Numbered from the stretch's first letter, positions 11,923-23,557 are shown. The stretch: DNA of 64,000 nucleotides from Taenia hydatigena (GCA_036345935.2 JADWOT020000008.1:12583733-12647732); one strand, 5' to 3'. Program-made: numbers and translations. The notes: generated from the sequence alone by a model not told the origin.

Positions 11923-14900
11923 ATGAGACTGAGAATAATCCCGTGTTTATACGTTTTGCTTTTTTTTGGAAGTAAATAACTCATGGTTAGTTCCTAATGC
12001 ACTATTTAGAGAGCCTTCAACTAACAGATGATTTGCCGATCGACAAATGGAATGTGATCACGATCAAGCCGGGCAGAAATTCGCTTTCATTTGGCATTAC
12101 GACTGACCCCTCGAGATTTTTAGTCTTTTCCATCCACAGTCCCTTCAACAAAGTATGGGCTTCTTTGTTGGAAGGGTATCCAACCGCTTCATCTCAATAT
12201 GGCTATAACCTTGGACTTGTCAATCGGGAGAGGGTTGTAAACGCGTCGCAGATTCTTTTTATTCATTCATTTAATTCCCAACCTATTTTAGCAGCTGTTA
12301 GGGCTTCTCTCTATGATTCTGGAAGTGGGTCTTGTCAGGGTTCTAATGGAGTACTTTAGGTGCAGTACCAGGCGGCTGTGGTATAGATTCAACGGACCGT
12401 TTTTCCGTATCTACAATCGTTACCAGTTGGGGGGATGAAACGAGTTATCTACTAGACACTGCCTCTGGTAACTCGTCGGAGAGGTTGCGATGGTGGACAT
12501 CGACGCTTCGATTCTATGCTGCTTCTACTCCACGAGGTTCCTCAGGTGCATGCGCGTCCGAATTTCAGGCAAATACGTCATCCGTCGATAACCTGTTCTA
12601 CCACATCTATCATATTCCACTGGTAACAAGCGGTGGTTCTGATGTTTCCTATGTTAATCCCTCCACTGGTGATGTTTTGTTTGCGCTAAATCGCCTTTCC
12701 TCTTATGGGGATGCGGCGTTGCGTGGAACTCTTGTTGCTAGTATCAATGCCAGGTTGGTTTTAAATATCCACTTACTAAAACTTTCCCTTGCTTACTAGA
12801 GATCTAGACCTTCACAGTGACAATAGTTATGAGATTAAGATTGCTCGACATCTCGGAACTGCGTCAGTTGTGAATGTGATTGCTGAGTACAAGACGGGTT
12901 CTCTTTCCCAAATTGGGAGCTCCACTTTTGTGGCCTACGCTCCCACGGTTTTATACACTTGTCCCCATGCTGGCAGGCAATCGGCCTACCACATTCACGC
13001 CAAATCTGATCAGTTGGCTTGTGATCTTGTTTCCGGTCTTTCGATTGGAACCCGATTTGGCATTGGAATTATCATTTTGGCAGCTTTACTGTATGCTCTC
13101 TCTGGTAGCTATTTCGTGTGGTTACGTATGTTTTATTTTTGGTACTTATTCGAACTTTAGGTTGCGGTGTTTCTATTGCAATGATGTCATCGTTTATTTG
13201 TCTTATGATTTTCTACCGTTGTTTCCAGCTATCAGACAGTGGCGAGTTTTCCCCTATTTGAATATTTCATTGGTTTTACCTAATGTCATTTTAGTCATAT
13301 TTCGGTTATCCACGCCTTTAGCATTTCATTTGGTTGTGGTTGGTGTGCTGATACCAATTTCCACGAGCTGCCTGTTAATGCTTCTAATCTACTGCTGCTG
13401 CATTCGAAAATCCTACGTTCAAGACACAGTCCCCCTATCCCCGAGTATATTTAACCCTCTGAATGAGCCACAGCTACCTTCCTACAGCAGCTACGGGGCA
13501 ATAGGAGATGTGGATGATGGATGGATCGATGGAGGCTCCTTTGCGGATCACATTTTCCCCGCGCGTTCCTCTCGTCGTGGAGTTCCTAGAACCCACTCTA
13601 ATTTCACTTTTAGAACGGGTGAAGGCATTTTCACCACAACTACCACATTGAAGAATACATTCTGCTGCTGCTGCTACAGCAGACGGTCGAACCAGTATCG
13701 GTTGTGGCGACTGGCAAGGCTGGCTCCCGTACTGTCTGCTGTATTGCTCCTTACTTCTCTCTTTGTGGGCTCGATTCTAAGTATGATATTGTATGTGTAG
13801 ATGTGAACGCATCTGGGTCAAACCTACAATGACTCAATGTTCCTTTCTTAGGTTACTTTGATGCCTTGAAGAACCCCACGGGGCATATGTGCTTCTTTTC
13901 ATTAATTTACGTTGTGTTGATCGCACTAATGTCTATTTACAAAAATATGGTACGTCTTAAACTTTTATGCACTTTTAACTCGTTTCCTACCTGATTTTCT
14001 CGCCTAGACGCACAAATCACACGTATGCAGTATTTTTAAGTAAATGAAGTAGGTCGTATTAGTGCATTAAAACATTTGAACGTGAAATCCGATTTTCCTC
14101 CGAGGTCGTCGTAGTAAATGCATCAAATTGCGTGCAATATTTTTTGGGGAGTCTATGACTTGCAATCGAGAATTCGTTGCTGAGACCATGCTGCTGAAAT
14201 AAAACGTCATCTTTTTCAGGAGCTTGTTCTCTGCTAGCTTTATGATTTGTATCTTATTTTAGGCATTTGGTCTGTCAGTTGCACTAACCGGACTTTACGT
14301 CTGTCTTACCTGCGTTGCACTGTTGTTTTTCCCGAATTCTCTACTGCCTTACATTCTGGTGGATGAATTTCTTATTTTAACGTGGCCAGAGGAGCGTCTA
14401 AGTGTTCATGATATCTCCGTCTACGGCAGAAATGGTTAGTCTACCAGGTTGAGACCTCATCTTTGTATGTTCTTAAAAGAGCTATACTCGATTTCTTTTT
14501 TTTCAATCCAGACATATAGTTGATGTCACGGTCAATTGCTGGGGTGGTCATGCGAACGCTGTGGAGCTTAAGGCACATAAACTTCTGGACTTCTATTACC
14601 ATTCATACAGTATAGGCGACTTTATTTGTAAATAGTTTCTACCTCTTCACGAATGATTACTTAAGTGTAAATGGCGAACCGAGTATCTACATTTGTTTTC
14701 ACAAACAAGTGGAGTGGTAATATTTGTTCAAGGAACCTCTTCCTAGGGTACTCCCACCGTACGATTTCCTTGTCTAACCTTCAAGATATTTCATTCACCC
14801 CCTGATCATCATAAATGCAATGTCTGAAGTTCTTACCACTCACATATTCGTTTGCTAGGCGTGGTCGCCTGCTGGGGAGGGGAAGGAGAAGATGATTTGT

Positions 14901-17005
14901 TAGTTAGCTTGTATTTTCCAACGCATTGAGGTGTTTATTAATGCTTATGGTAACTGGTCTGATCATCAATTGTTATGGGGTGTGGTTCTTAAAATTTTTA
15001 TATTCTCATGGGAAAGATACAGCTTATCAAAACTCAATTTCGGTTCTTTTTTATCCGCACGGTAGTTAAGGTTGGAGTTAGAGCCTCGAAATTGCTCATT
15101 TTGATTTGCAGGACTAATGTCATAAGGCTATTTTTCGATAAATGAAGTGTCCGTATGCGTAATCTGACATACACCCACTTTTTTGCGACTTCTGCTTCCA
15201 TCGATAGCTGCCCATAACTGTCGGCCCTTATGCACCTCACTCTTTGTGCGGAAGAGAAACCCGACGTAAAACATGCGTTTGCGGGGTTATCGGGTCTTTT
15301 ATCAGATATGCATAAAATTTCATATGATTTTTTAACTACTGACCGATTTGCGTTGTGTGGAGTAGAAGCAGGAATATGAAGCATCTTCAAAGAAGGCGTC
15401 TTTTCGCTGTGATTGTTCTCGCCCATCACTTCACAGACACAATCCTCTTAGTGGCGTGGCTAGGTGGAAGTGTGCTAGCAGGCCTCATAACTTTGTGTAC
15501 TCTTCGCCTGAGCGACTCTCGGGACCACAACGCCAGCCGTGGGCAGGCAGCAGGTGGACTGCGAGAACCACCAATGTTGGCACCGACGGGAGCGGTAGTA
15601 ACAACAGCGTCAAGGTCGTCGCGTTGGTGGCTGTTGAGGCAGCGTCTGTTTCAATGTTGGCGTCGGGATCGGGTACGCAATCGCGGTCCCTTCACAACTT
15701 CCGACGCGATGGAAGTAAATGCGGGCAGGGAGGATGTGGCGCCCTCGGCACTCGCCTGCTCCATTCACGAGACATCACCTCCAACCGCTCCTGTGGAAGA
15801 GAATCAGCTTCAAACCAACATCACATGGCCACCCCAACCCCTCACCGATCGGCCTTTAGCCCCGGTGCTCCCGATAGAGCGACGCGTATTTCTTGACAGG
15901 TGAATTGCTGCCTCATAAGAAGGAATGTGAGGGTTCAGGGTGGTTTCTTTACTAGTTTTTAATACCTTGCATAGGCGTGACGGAATTTCTGTGCTAGGAT
16001 TACATTACCGCTGTTGCTGGAATCAGAATGCGTCGAAATTGGTTTAATCTGGCATTTAATTTCAGTTTATTTCACTTCCGACGCCATGTTCTCCCATTTA
16101 TCCCCTTGAGAAATTGCTTCCAATTCACTTATTATCATCAAGTGGAGGAACTCTCACCACGAGAACCTATTTTGACTAATTTGTTTTACTCTTTCTTATC
16201 AAGGTACATCGTTGATGGCTTCCTGTCTCTACAAGCTTGTGGGATGCTGTTGTATTTTTTAATCTACCACCGATGAATGGCGCAAAATATGTCTAGCATA
16301 GAATGGTAAACAAATCGAGAAGCTATATGGATAGGTCGGTACGATCCCATTAGATGTTCCTAATTTCCTCCCAATCACTACTTAAACAACGTGAAAGTGC
16401 TTTTGGGTAAATCAGCGACACTAAACAATTTATCCTATGCTAATTTAAATCGTGAGGTCAAGGGACGAAGCGGTGGAGGTAGTCTGCTTTATCTAGAATG
16501 TTGAGTCCCACATCCATTTTAAGACCCGAGTCAAGGCTCTATAGCCGTCACAAACGTTCTGAAATGGCTTAAACGTGAGAGAAAATAGTATGCATGGTGA
16601 AAGAACTGCTCAGAGCTCTTCTTTGGTCTGAGACATTATGGACCTGGTGAGTTGACATTGGATGTGATCAGAGAATCACTTTTTTCAGCTATATTCGATA
16701 AAAGAGTAGGATATTCAATTCAAAATAAAGCCCGTTCCTCCTGTTGTCGCAGAGAGCGCCGGACGTATGGCACGGCAGCGGAGGTTCCGCTTCTCTCCCC
16801 TGCTCTGATCCCCATGAGCCGCACTCAAATAGAAGCAGCGGTGGCAGCGCCACCAGCGGGACCGACAAACAGGCATGCGACCTCACCCCATCCCCTCCAC
16901 ACTGCGAGAGGACGCAATCCCTTCGATGTAGATGTTGAAGAAGACGGTACTTCCGAGGCACAAGACTTCTCTGCTCCTCCTACTAGTGAACCAGTGAGGC
17001 AATGA
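11923..17005 (+). CDS. TM7SF3: Seven-transmembrane protein, TM7SF3 family (10 exons)
   Basis: Exons: 11923-11971, 12010-12324, 12360-12753, 12800-13125, 13161-13238, 13295-13780, 13852-13949, 14263-14434, 15437-15899, 16753-17005. All junctions keep phase and give 877 residues. Residues 1-16 form a signal-peptide core (MRLRIIPCLYVLLFFG). A lumenal/extracellular region of about 315 residues follows, with the family-like PGGC motif and a segment ending VLYTC. Seven hydrophobic helices lie near residues 338-361, 363-382, 395-420, 528-548, 563-580, 583-605 and 641-662. The order, the NDTILLVAW start of helix 7 and the PLL motif in the tail match what I recall of human TM7SF3 (about 570 residues), a membrane protein linked to stress and cell-survival responses. 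Odd features are a loop of about 100 residues between helices 3 and 4, rich in Cys, Ser and Arg, and a cytosolic tail of about 215 residues. Introns 2 and 4 are exactly 35 nt. The exon 5/6 boundary is the least certain. Confidence 0.85.
12325..12359 (+). other. 35-nt mini-intron in the TM7SF3 homologue
   Basis: The sequence starts GTGGGT, carries a branch-like TTCTAAT, and ends TACTTTAG. Removing it joins GGA-A to GT-GCA in frame and restores the PGGC motif of the family. A second 35-nt intron is at 13126-13160, a 38-nt one at 11972-12009 and a 46-nt one at 12754-12799. Introns this short are typical of some flatworm genes and explain why the gene looks broken in a plain frame translation. 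Confidence 0.85.
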
Positions 17006-18080
17006 AACATCATCTTTCATTCCCATTGAATGTAATAGTATTTTTATTTTGTTGTTCAATCTTCCTTGATCTATGTGTCTTATTTTCATTATTTTCTTCT
17101 TCTACTTCCAATTTTGCACATTGAGATCCAGAAGGCTGGTTATTGGCGGACATTACCTATTGAGTAGCATGGGTGTTATACGAGCTATCAGTTTGGGCTC
17201 CCCATGCGGGGACCGGTGACATCCGCGCAGCCACGAGGTTGGTGTAGTCTGGTCGCTCGCTTCTTAGAATGTGCATTTAAGCATGTATGAATGTGTACTC
17301 GGGCATGAGTTTATCTTGTCCTCCATCTTCAGATTGTGGGTTAAGTCGGACCCTTCAAAGTGTTTTTAACCGCCATAGCCCCTTGATGTGCATAATGTCT
17401 CACGGCCATCGAGACTATCCAATGGTTGCAGTGATTTTTACAGTTCTAGCAGTTTCAACTGATCGGTGGTGGGGCTGCCATTCGTGTTTGTAGTCTCTTC
17501 GAGTAGTAGATTTGACCACTCCTGACGCGGGAGCAGCGCATCAATTTTGCGAACTCGAGTATTGTTTCTATTTTGGTGGGTTTCCAGGGCAGGAGTCAGA
17601 CAAGACAGCCTGCGGCTAAGTTTGGGTGTGTGGTTACTTCTGCGCTGGAATTATTCCACCGAAAGGCAAGATTAAGTGGGGCTTGGGAAGACGTGGTACT
17701 ATTGCCTGCCTTCTCTTACGCATGTGGATTTTACCATAGAAGGAACCTTCTACACAGTAGGGGTTTTTCGAGTGATCATATTTCAAATGGCGCGAGTGGA
17801 TGTTAGCGTGAGGATGTAGGTAGCCGTCAGTTTTGTTCCAAATAGGGTGGGGGGAGGTCGGTGCATTCCATACTATCTGTTCGCTTTGGGCAAGGAAGGA
17901 ACAACAATTTAAATGGTGCTAATAAATGAGTGTGTAAGCACAGGGTCACTGTTCATCGGAAATGGGAGAAATAAGTTAAAACGTATTTAGAAATGCCAGA
18001 AGGGCGAATCTTCTCAAGGGACAGTGAAAATCTCCAGATGCCGCGAAACATTTAAAATCGCTGAAGGAGTACTGTAATAC
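17006..18080. other. Intergenic, 3' flank of TM7SF3
   Basis: No canonical AATAAA is seen in the first 100 nt after the stop. Open frames near 17287 and 17573 are short and lack splice context or domains. A GC-richer patch at 17190-17250 is unassigned. Confidence 0.5.
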
Positions 18081-18255
18081 TCTGTCAGTTTTTGGTCAAG
18101 GTCACAGAGGTGGCCGTACTGTCCTAGCTGCGTGGGCTGGCCTCCGGGCCATGCCAGCAGCCTATTTCCCTCTGTCCGTTGAATATATGTATTCTATTCT
18201 GCCACTTTGCCTTCTTTTGCCTTAAGGGAGCCTCGGGACGCTACAGTACTGTGGC
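18081..18255 (+). repeat. Direct repeat, copy A (about 165 bp)
   Basis: It shares nearly all of its length with copy C: GTCAAGGTCACAGAGGTGGC, CCTCCGGGCCATGCCAGCAG, ATATATGTATTCTAT and GGGAGCCTCGGGACGCTACA occur in both in the same order. The unit may be a short interspersed element; I see no convincing pol III promoter boxes. Confidence 0.9.
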
Positions 18256-18423
18256 GCGCAAATACTTCTCTGAAGTTGAAGGAAGTGGCTGAGGGGCTAT
18301 GGGCATAACTCGAGCCCATGCTGCCCGGTAGAAGTACAGTGACCGTGCCTCTTAGAGCCCACGTAAGCAAGCAAAATATTGGGATAGAACAACTTATAAG
18401 AGTATTGTGACACTTTGTTCTGA

Positions 18424-18582
18424 CTGCCGGTTTCGGTCACTCAGGTAGCCATAATGTCCTAGCCGAGTGGACTGACCCTTGGATCATACCAGCAGCCCAT
18501 CTTCTCTGTTTATTAAAAATACATATTCTGCATTGTTGTTATGCCTTCTTTTGCCCCCAAGGAAGTCTCGGGGCGCTCTAGG
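18424..18582 (+). repeat. Direct repeat, copy B (older, diverged)
   Basis: It keeps the CTGCCGGTTTC start, the CCAGCAGCC block, TTCTTTTGCC and TCTCGGGGCGCT in the same order as copies A and C, with many substitutions. It lies between them at spacings of about 340 and 215 bp. Confidence 0.8.
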
Positions 18583-18639
18583 TGCTGCAAAACATAGGTA
18601 GGGTGTTCTGTCGTTTGTGTAGTACTTTGTTTGTTAGAA

Positions 18640-18805
18640 CTGCCGGTTTCTGTCAAGGTCACAGAGGTGGCCGTACTGCCCTAGCTGCGTGAGCTGGCCT
18701 CCGGGCCATGCCAGCAGCCTATTTCTCTCTGTCCGGTGAATATATGTATTCTATCCTGCCACTTTGCCCTCTTTTGCCTTAAGGGAGCCTCGGGACGCTA
18801 CAGTT
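18640..18805 (+). repeat. Direct repeat, copy C
   Basis: It is nearly identical to copy A over about 155 bp, with only a few single-base changes. It shares with copy B the CTGCCGGTTTC entry and the ACTTTGTT-like flank, so B and C preserve the 5' edge better than A. Confidence 0.9.
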
Positions 18806-19118
18806 TGCTCCAAAATAATTCCTTTATTTAGTAAGAGGAAGCTTTAATTTACTAAAACGGGTTCTTTAGTAATTTCACGATGCTTGCAGGCATGGGGTAC
18901 GAATCTGAACACCAAAGTGCATTATCAGTGGCTGTACAAGTCACCTTATTTCGCTTTTTTAAAGTTTTTATGGGTAACAAGCTGGTTTTGCAGCATTCAG
19001 CGAATATGTTTATGATTTTTATGGTGGGACGTCTTGTTTTAGTCGTCTGTGCTTTGTTCAGCATTATAAAGCAGACACCGTGCAACCAATTATATTTGAG
19101 CTTAAGCCATATGCGCAC
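18806..19118. other. 5' flank of ISCA2
   Basis: AT-rich. Frames open in both directions here overlap each other and show no domain. No TATA box is evident. The ISCA2 promoter or leader acceptor should lie here. Confidence 0.4.
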
Positions 19119-19590
19119 ATGTTGGGGCTGCGTCCAGTACTTCACGGAGTAGGTCAAGCTGTACGAGTCGCATCGCTGTCTACTGTAAATAATAAAATAA
19201 TCTTTTCGTCATCCTGTGTGAAAGTTAGTCGGAACATTGCGGGAAGTGATCGACACTTTATTAGAAACTGAGGGAACTCGGAGAGAACCATGGATTATTG
19301 CGAGTTGTTGTGGATAGTGGTGGCTGCTCCGGTTTTCAGTACAAGTATGAAATTGATAAGAACCTGAGTGATGATGATATGTAAGTCGAATTTTACGTAA
19401 CATCCACCTAAGCATCATTGAGCATTCCGGCGTGAAAATCGTCGTCGATCCTCAGTCGATGCCGTTCCTCGAGGGTTCCAAACTTGATTACGAGGAGGAG
19501 TTAATTCGATCCGGTTTTAGAATAGCAAATAATCCTCATTCTGAGAAGGGGTGTTCCTGTGGCTCCTCATTTGCTCTGAAACTAGATTAG
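19119..19590 (+). CDS. ISCA2: Iron-sulfur cluster assembly protein 2, mitochondrial (3 exons)
   Basis: Exons: 19119-19223, 19265-19380, 19413-19590; 132 residues. This A-type Fe-S assembly factor acts with ISCA1 and IBA57 late in mitochondrial [4Fe-4S] cluster formation. The three conserved cysteines are present: Cys56 in GGCSGFQ, and Cys121 and Cys123 in GCSCGSS near the C-terminus. DYEEELIRSGF and the NNP turn also match the family. Residues 1-25 have Arg and small residues but no acidic ones, as expected for a mitochondrial presequence. I chose the ATG at 19119; an in-frame ATG at 19080 would add 13 residues including a Glu and looks less like a presequence. The introns are 41 and 32 nt. 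The end is 154 bp from the WRAP53 start on the same strand, and no AATAAA is seen between them. Length is close to that of the human protein (154 residues). Confidence 0.94.
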
Positions 19591-19680
19591 CTGCCCATGA
19601 TTTCTTAATATATACATCTTTTCCTGAACTTTTCCCTTTTGGTGGAGTTCGCTGCTTCGACTCATATGAGTAGCGTTTCC

Positions 19681-19690
19681 CTCTTCTTAG
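19681..19690 (+). promoter_or_regulatory. Possible trans-splice (or cis-splice) acceptor before WRAP53
   Basis: A pyrimidine-rich run ends in CTCTTCTTAG, 54 nt before the chosen WRAP53 ATG and 100 nt after the ISCA2 stop. The frame after this AG is open into the WRAP53 coding region. No separate first exon for WRAP53 is evident between the two genes. A spliced-leader acceptor would fit; an ordinary intron acceptor fed by an exon further upstream is the alternative. Confidence 0.4.
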
Positions 19691-19744
19691 GATTCTACAT
19701 CTGAAGTTTGGGAGAAGTGTTGCGCCGAAACGCAGACTGTTAAG

Positions 19745-22700
19745 ATGGAACCTGTAAACGAAACCCCCGAATCGGCTTCAATGGGAATTCCAGAATCTCA
19801 AATTACCACTGAAATGGTTGAATCTTTTACAACGGAAACAACATCAACAAAAGATGTCGAAGATGGCTCTCCTCAGGTTTCAAGTACGACTTCTATTCCC
19901 GGTTTGAAACCTGGTGAGGCTGGCGCTCCGGTGGATGGTTCTATTGAACCCCTCGTCGTGGCACAATCTGAGATCGTAGGGGAGTCCATGGATCAAAATT
20001 CTGGGGGTCGCTGTGAATGTAACTTTGTGGTGTTGACTGATGAATGATTTGGGTTGGAAAATCTCGTGTTAACTAGGCCATAAATTTCTGCTTTGTAGAC
20101 TATCCTGTTAACTGGGCCTTCTCCGAGCCGAAACTCTTTGCAACAATTGACAAGGAGTTTTCTTGCAATTATCATGGGGTGCACCTTCTCAATAACTATC
20201 TTCGTGGATGCAAGTGGTGAGTACCGTACATTGATCCTAGTGGATTGTTCATTTGCCTCGATTCATTATATATTTATTCATTCAGGTCTCCAGACGGGTG
20301 TTGTCTACTCACTCTCAGCTTCGATAATGCCTTTCGACTGTTTGACTTTCCACCAGCTCTGGGGAGTTACGGCGAAAAATTTGATATCGATGCGGATCCG
20401 CTGAGTGCAGAGATTGTAAGTTGCCCAGCTACATCTGCATGCATCCCACCTGTATTTACTTTACTTCGCTTATCTCTCACAAATAGCCTGTCGTACTGCG
20501 AATGCCTGAATGTGAACTCGTGTATGATTATTGCTGGTTCCCGTATATGCGATCTGACGATCCTCCCACCTGTTGGTAAGATGCGTGGCTACAACTTTTC
20601 CCTTGAGCGTACTCCAAATTCATGTGTTGCATGCTTTTAGTTTTGTAAGTACTGGTAGACGAATGCCAGTTCGTCTATGGGACGCTTACGATGGTTCACA
20701 ACGAGCCGCTTACCTGCCCAGTAATCATTTGGTAAGCCTCTTGGAAGAAACGAAATTCACGTCTCGTCATTTTAAAGCCATATGTGATCTGTTGTAGGGA
20801 GAATTTACATCACCACAGAGTGTCACGTTTTCCACAGATGGCAGACTTTTGTACTGTGGTTTCCGTCGTTACATCCAGGTTTTCTATGTCGATAGGCCTG
20901 GCGCTCGCTCCGAACGTCGGCCGCCATTAGGACGTGAGTTTATTTCCGGAAAAAATTTAAAGTCACCAGATCGTCATAGCTCTGCTTCTCACCCAGAGAT
21001 CAGTATGGGTGAAGGAGATGTACTTCACTTACTTAATTGGAGAACTATGATTGTGAGTGTAGTGAACTATTTCCCTTGCAGAGCGATCAAAGCAGGGTGG
21101 GATATTCTCGGCACTATCGACACCAGTGCTGAATGCCCCTCGTGGCGGTAGTGCTGATAATATCTACGCGGTGGGGACCTTCAGTGGCACTGTAGCCGTC
21201 TACTCAGAGTTGGGAGGTGGCGAGGCCGTCTCGCCCATCCTCCAAGGGCCTCGGAGGGGCGTCAGTCAGGTCCAATTCGTCACTCCAGCTTCTGGGGTCG
21301 TACCTTGGTACCTCATCGCTGGCGGCCGTTCGGACGGAACCGTACGTCTATTCTTTTTGTGGCGTCGTTAAATCCATTTGAGGAATCGTGGTTCTCCGCT
21401 GCTTACGACTTCCTCTCTTGTTGAAATTAAGAATGTCATAAAACGGCGTTGATTAATTAGCCATGGTATAGACTCTTTACGATGGTTTTCGGAATGTTGG
21501 TGGACTGTTATCTGTTTTTGCGTACTTCATCCTCACATTTGGCCAGTCTGATGGTGCTCTTCTTCCTCAACATTTTCTCTGTCAGTCGTGAATACATGGT
21601 ACCTTATGCTACTAGCCCACAGTGGATTGGTGTATTCTCACGCTTACAATGCTGAAGGCTGAAAGTGGTTGGCCTTATATTGCAGGACTTTGCGTCTGCA
21701 TTTTGTTTTGTGGGACGGATTGTACTGCGATTGCGCACAAATTTCTCTGCAATGGTTTCGTTTCCCTAGCAAACAGGTGTTGTCGGTGGTGTCGTAACTT
21801 TACTGAACAAGAATTTGCTTTCCCGATAGGCTTAGGTGTTGTATTTCCGCATCTCGTACCTGGGTCTGTGAGTTGGCACCATTGCTTCCCTATCGGTGAA
21901 ATGTTAGCAGGTAATATTATAGACCGAGTGGATGAGGGCACATGCTGGATCGTTGTCTTTTCGCCACCGATTATTTTTTTCATGTAGTGGGTGTCTCAAA
22001 ACATGAAGCCCCTTTTTGCACTAATGTTTTTCGTATGCTTGTAATAAATGTGTGAAGTAATTAGAGCTTGAAAATGGCAACAATTTACTGTAGCTCTACT
22101 CGACTTTCAGCGCTATTCTGACCCTTACGGATATCCTCGCCTCGTTTTAGATATATGTGTGGGATTCGCGCTTTATGAAGTCCGAAACGCCACTAGCTAC
22201 CCTATCTCGTCGGGTAGAAAACTATCAGCGCTTTCAATTTGACGTGGATCTGTAAGTCACAACTTCCATTTTCTTCCTTGCAATCCATAGTTTGAACAGT
22301 CAAAACCGCTCTTCATCGCCCGTTATGGAACCTATTCAAACTGTTTTTTGGTTGTTTCTGGACTAGTCTTCTTCTTTGACAGTGAATAATCCCTAGTATT
22401 TTGCATCTCAGTGTCGTGCGCCAGCAGCAGCAATCTTTTTGAGACCTTTGGATCACGATATTGTCAACATTTTTTATTAACGCTCCTTTCATAGAAAATA
22501 TGCTTCTTTAATCTCATTTTTTAAGTAGGAAATGCCCCATTTTACAAGGATTTGTTGCTAATACTAGTTACTTCCATTGGAGCGTCTTAACTAAGCGCAG
22601 CTATTGGAACCTGAAGGCGAATCTTCCGATTTAGACTCGTCGTGAGTTGATCTTGTGGGCGTAAATTCCACCTACACTGGAAAATCACTTACTGCTTCAA

Positions 22701-23307
22701 ATTATGTATATCTTAATTGGAAGACGCGTTATCCATGAGGTTTGCATTGCCATTGCGAGTCATGGTTTTGCTATCCCCTCATTTAGCGATGATGTTTTGC
22801 TAACGATATTATTACTAAGTTATGAATCGAGTTGACTGAAATGGCAGTTCGGTGGTGACAATATGCTACCTTTTTCCTTCACCACTTAGCACGGGACGAT
22901 ATCTCTTTACGGGCAACCAGACCGGCGCAGTTTCCTGCTATGATCTACAAACGATGAGCATAGCTTCGGTGTGGCGCGGTCATGAGGATAGCTGTCACAG
23001 CGTCTCGGTGCACCCTTTCCTGCCTGTCCTCGCCACCGCCTCAGGCCAAAACCGGCCTCACCTTACTCTCCATCTCGCGAATGAGCATCCACGTCGTTCT
23101 GTCCCCTCCTCCGCCTCCAAGACACCGGAATCTACCTCCTCATCTTCATCAGATTCCGAGGACGAGTTACCGCGCTCTCTCACGGATGCCGAAGCTACTG
23201 CGATAGGGGCTAGTGACGATGGTATGAACCTCCCCATGGCAGGTCGGCTGGACCTTTTGCCCATTCGAAATGAGGTCAAATTCTGGATTTTCCCCTTTGA
23301 TAAATAA
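19745..23307 (+). CDS. WRAP53: Telomerase Cajal body protein 1 homologue (9 exons)
   Basis: Exons: 19745-20018, 20099-20216, 20286-20415, 20487-20575, 20641-20731, 20798-20933, 21082-21341, 22151-22251, 22890-23307. Every junction keeps phase and gives 538 residues (human about 548). TCAB1 is a nuclear WD40 protein that binds the CAB box of scaRNAs and telomerase RNA and brings them to Cajal bodies. Residues 1-91 are Ser/Thr/Glu-rich and probably disordered. The WD40 propeller then runs to about residue 440, with diagnostic stretches RGCKWSPDG, VYDYCWFPYM, VRLWDAYDG, LLYCGFRR and, in the last exon, VSVHPFLPVLATASGQ. A Ser/Asp/Glu-rich insert follows that last motif. An AATAAA lies at 23423, 116 nt after the stop. 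The gene sits tightly behind ISCA2. Family assignment is firm; the exact N-terminus is less so. Confidence 0.95.
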
Positions 23308-23422
23308 GGGTTTGCGGTGTGGCCTTTGTCCTCTCTCCGATTTAACGTCTAGAATTTGGTTAGATTTATGGCTGTGGTCTGTGTCTAGCTTGAACAGTTT
23401 TGTGTATTTAATGTATTGAAAT

Positions 23423-23428
23423 AATAAA
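23423..23428 (+). terminator. Polyadenylation signal AATAAA after WRAP53
   Basis: A canonical AATAAA stands 116 nt downstream of the WRAP53 stop in AT-rich sequence, followed by a T-rich stretch. Position and context fit the 3' end of the WRAP53 transcript. Confidence 0.65.
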
Positions 23429-23557
23429 TGTATTTTTTGCATTATTAGGAGCTTCACTTCGCTTTTTGTGTGTTTGTGTTCCGCTTTGGTGCTTTAGGTT
23501 GTAAAGTACCTCTTTAACAGATACGTTCCCACTTGGGCCGATATCCTGGGCAGTGCC

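Noticed and set aside
12880..13800. Continuous 306-residue frame as one protein
   Set aside because: Only the part from 13295 to 13780 belongs to the TM7SF3 coding sequence in this frame. The earlier part is out of frame with exons 4 and 5, whose reading matches family motifs.
15456..15896. 146-residue frame overlapping TM7SF3 exon 9
   Set aside because: It is a shifted reading of the exon whose true frame encodes helix 7 and the tail.
11923..17005. PGAP1 or SID-1 family for the multi-pass protein
   Set aside because: No lipase motif is present and the helix count and order, PGGC motif and helix-7 start fit TM7SF3 much better.
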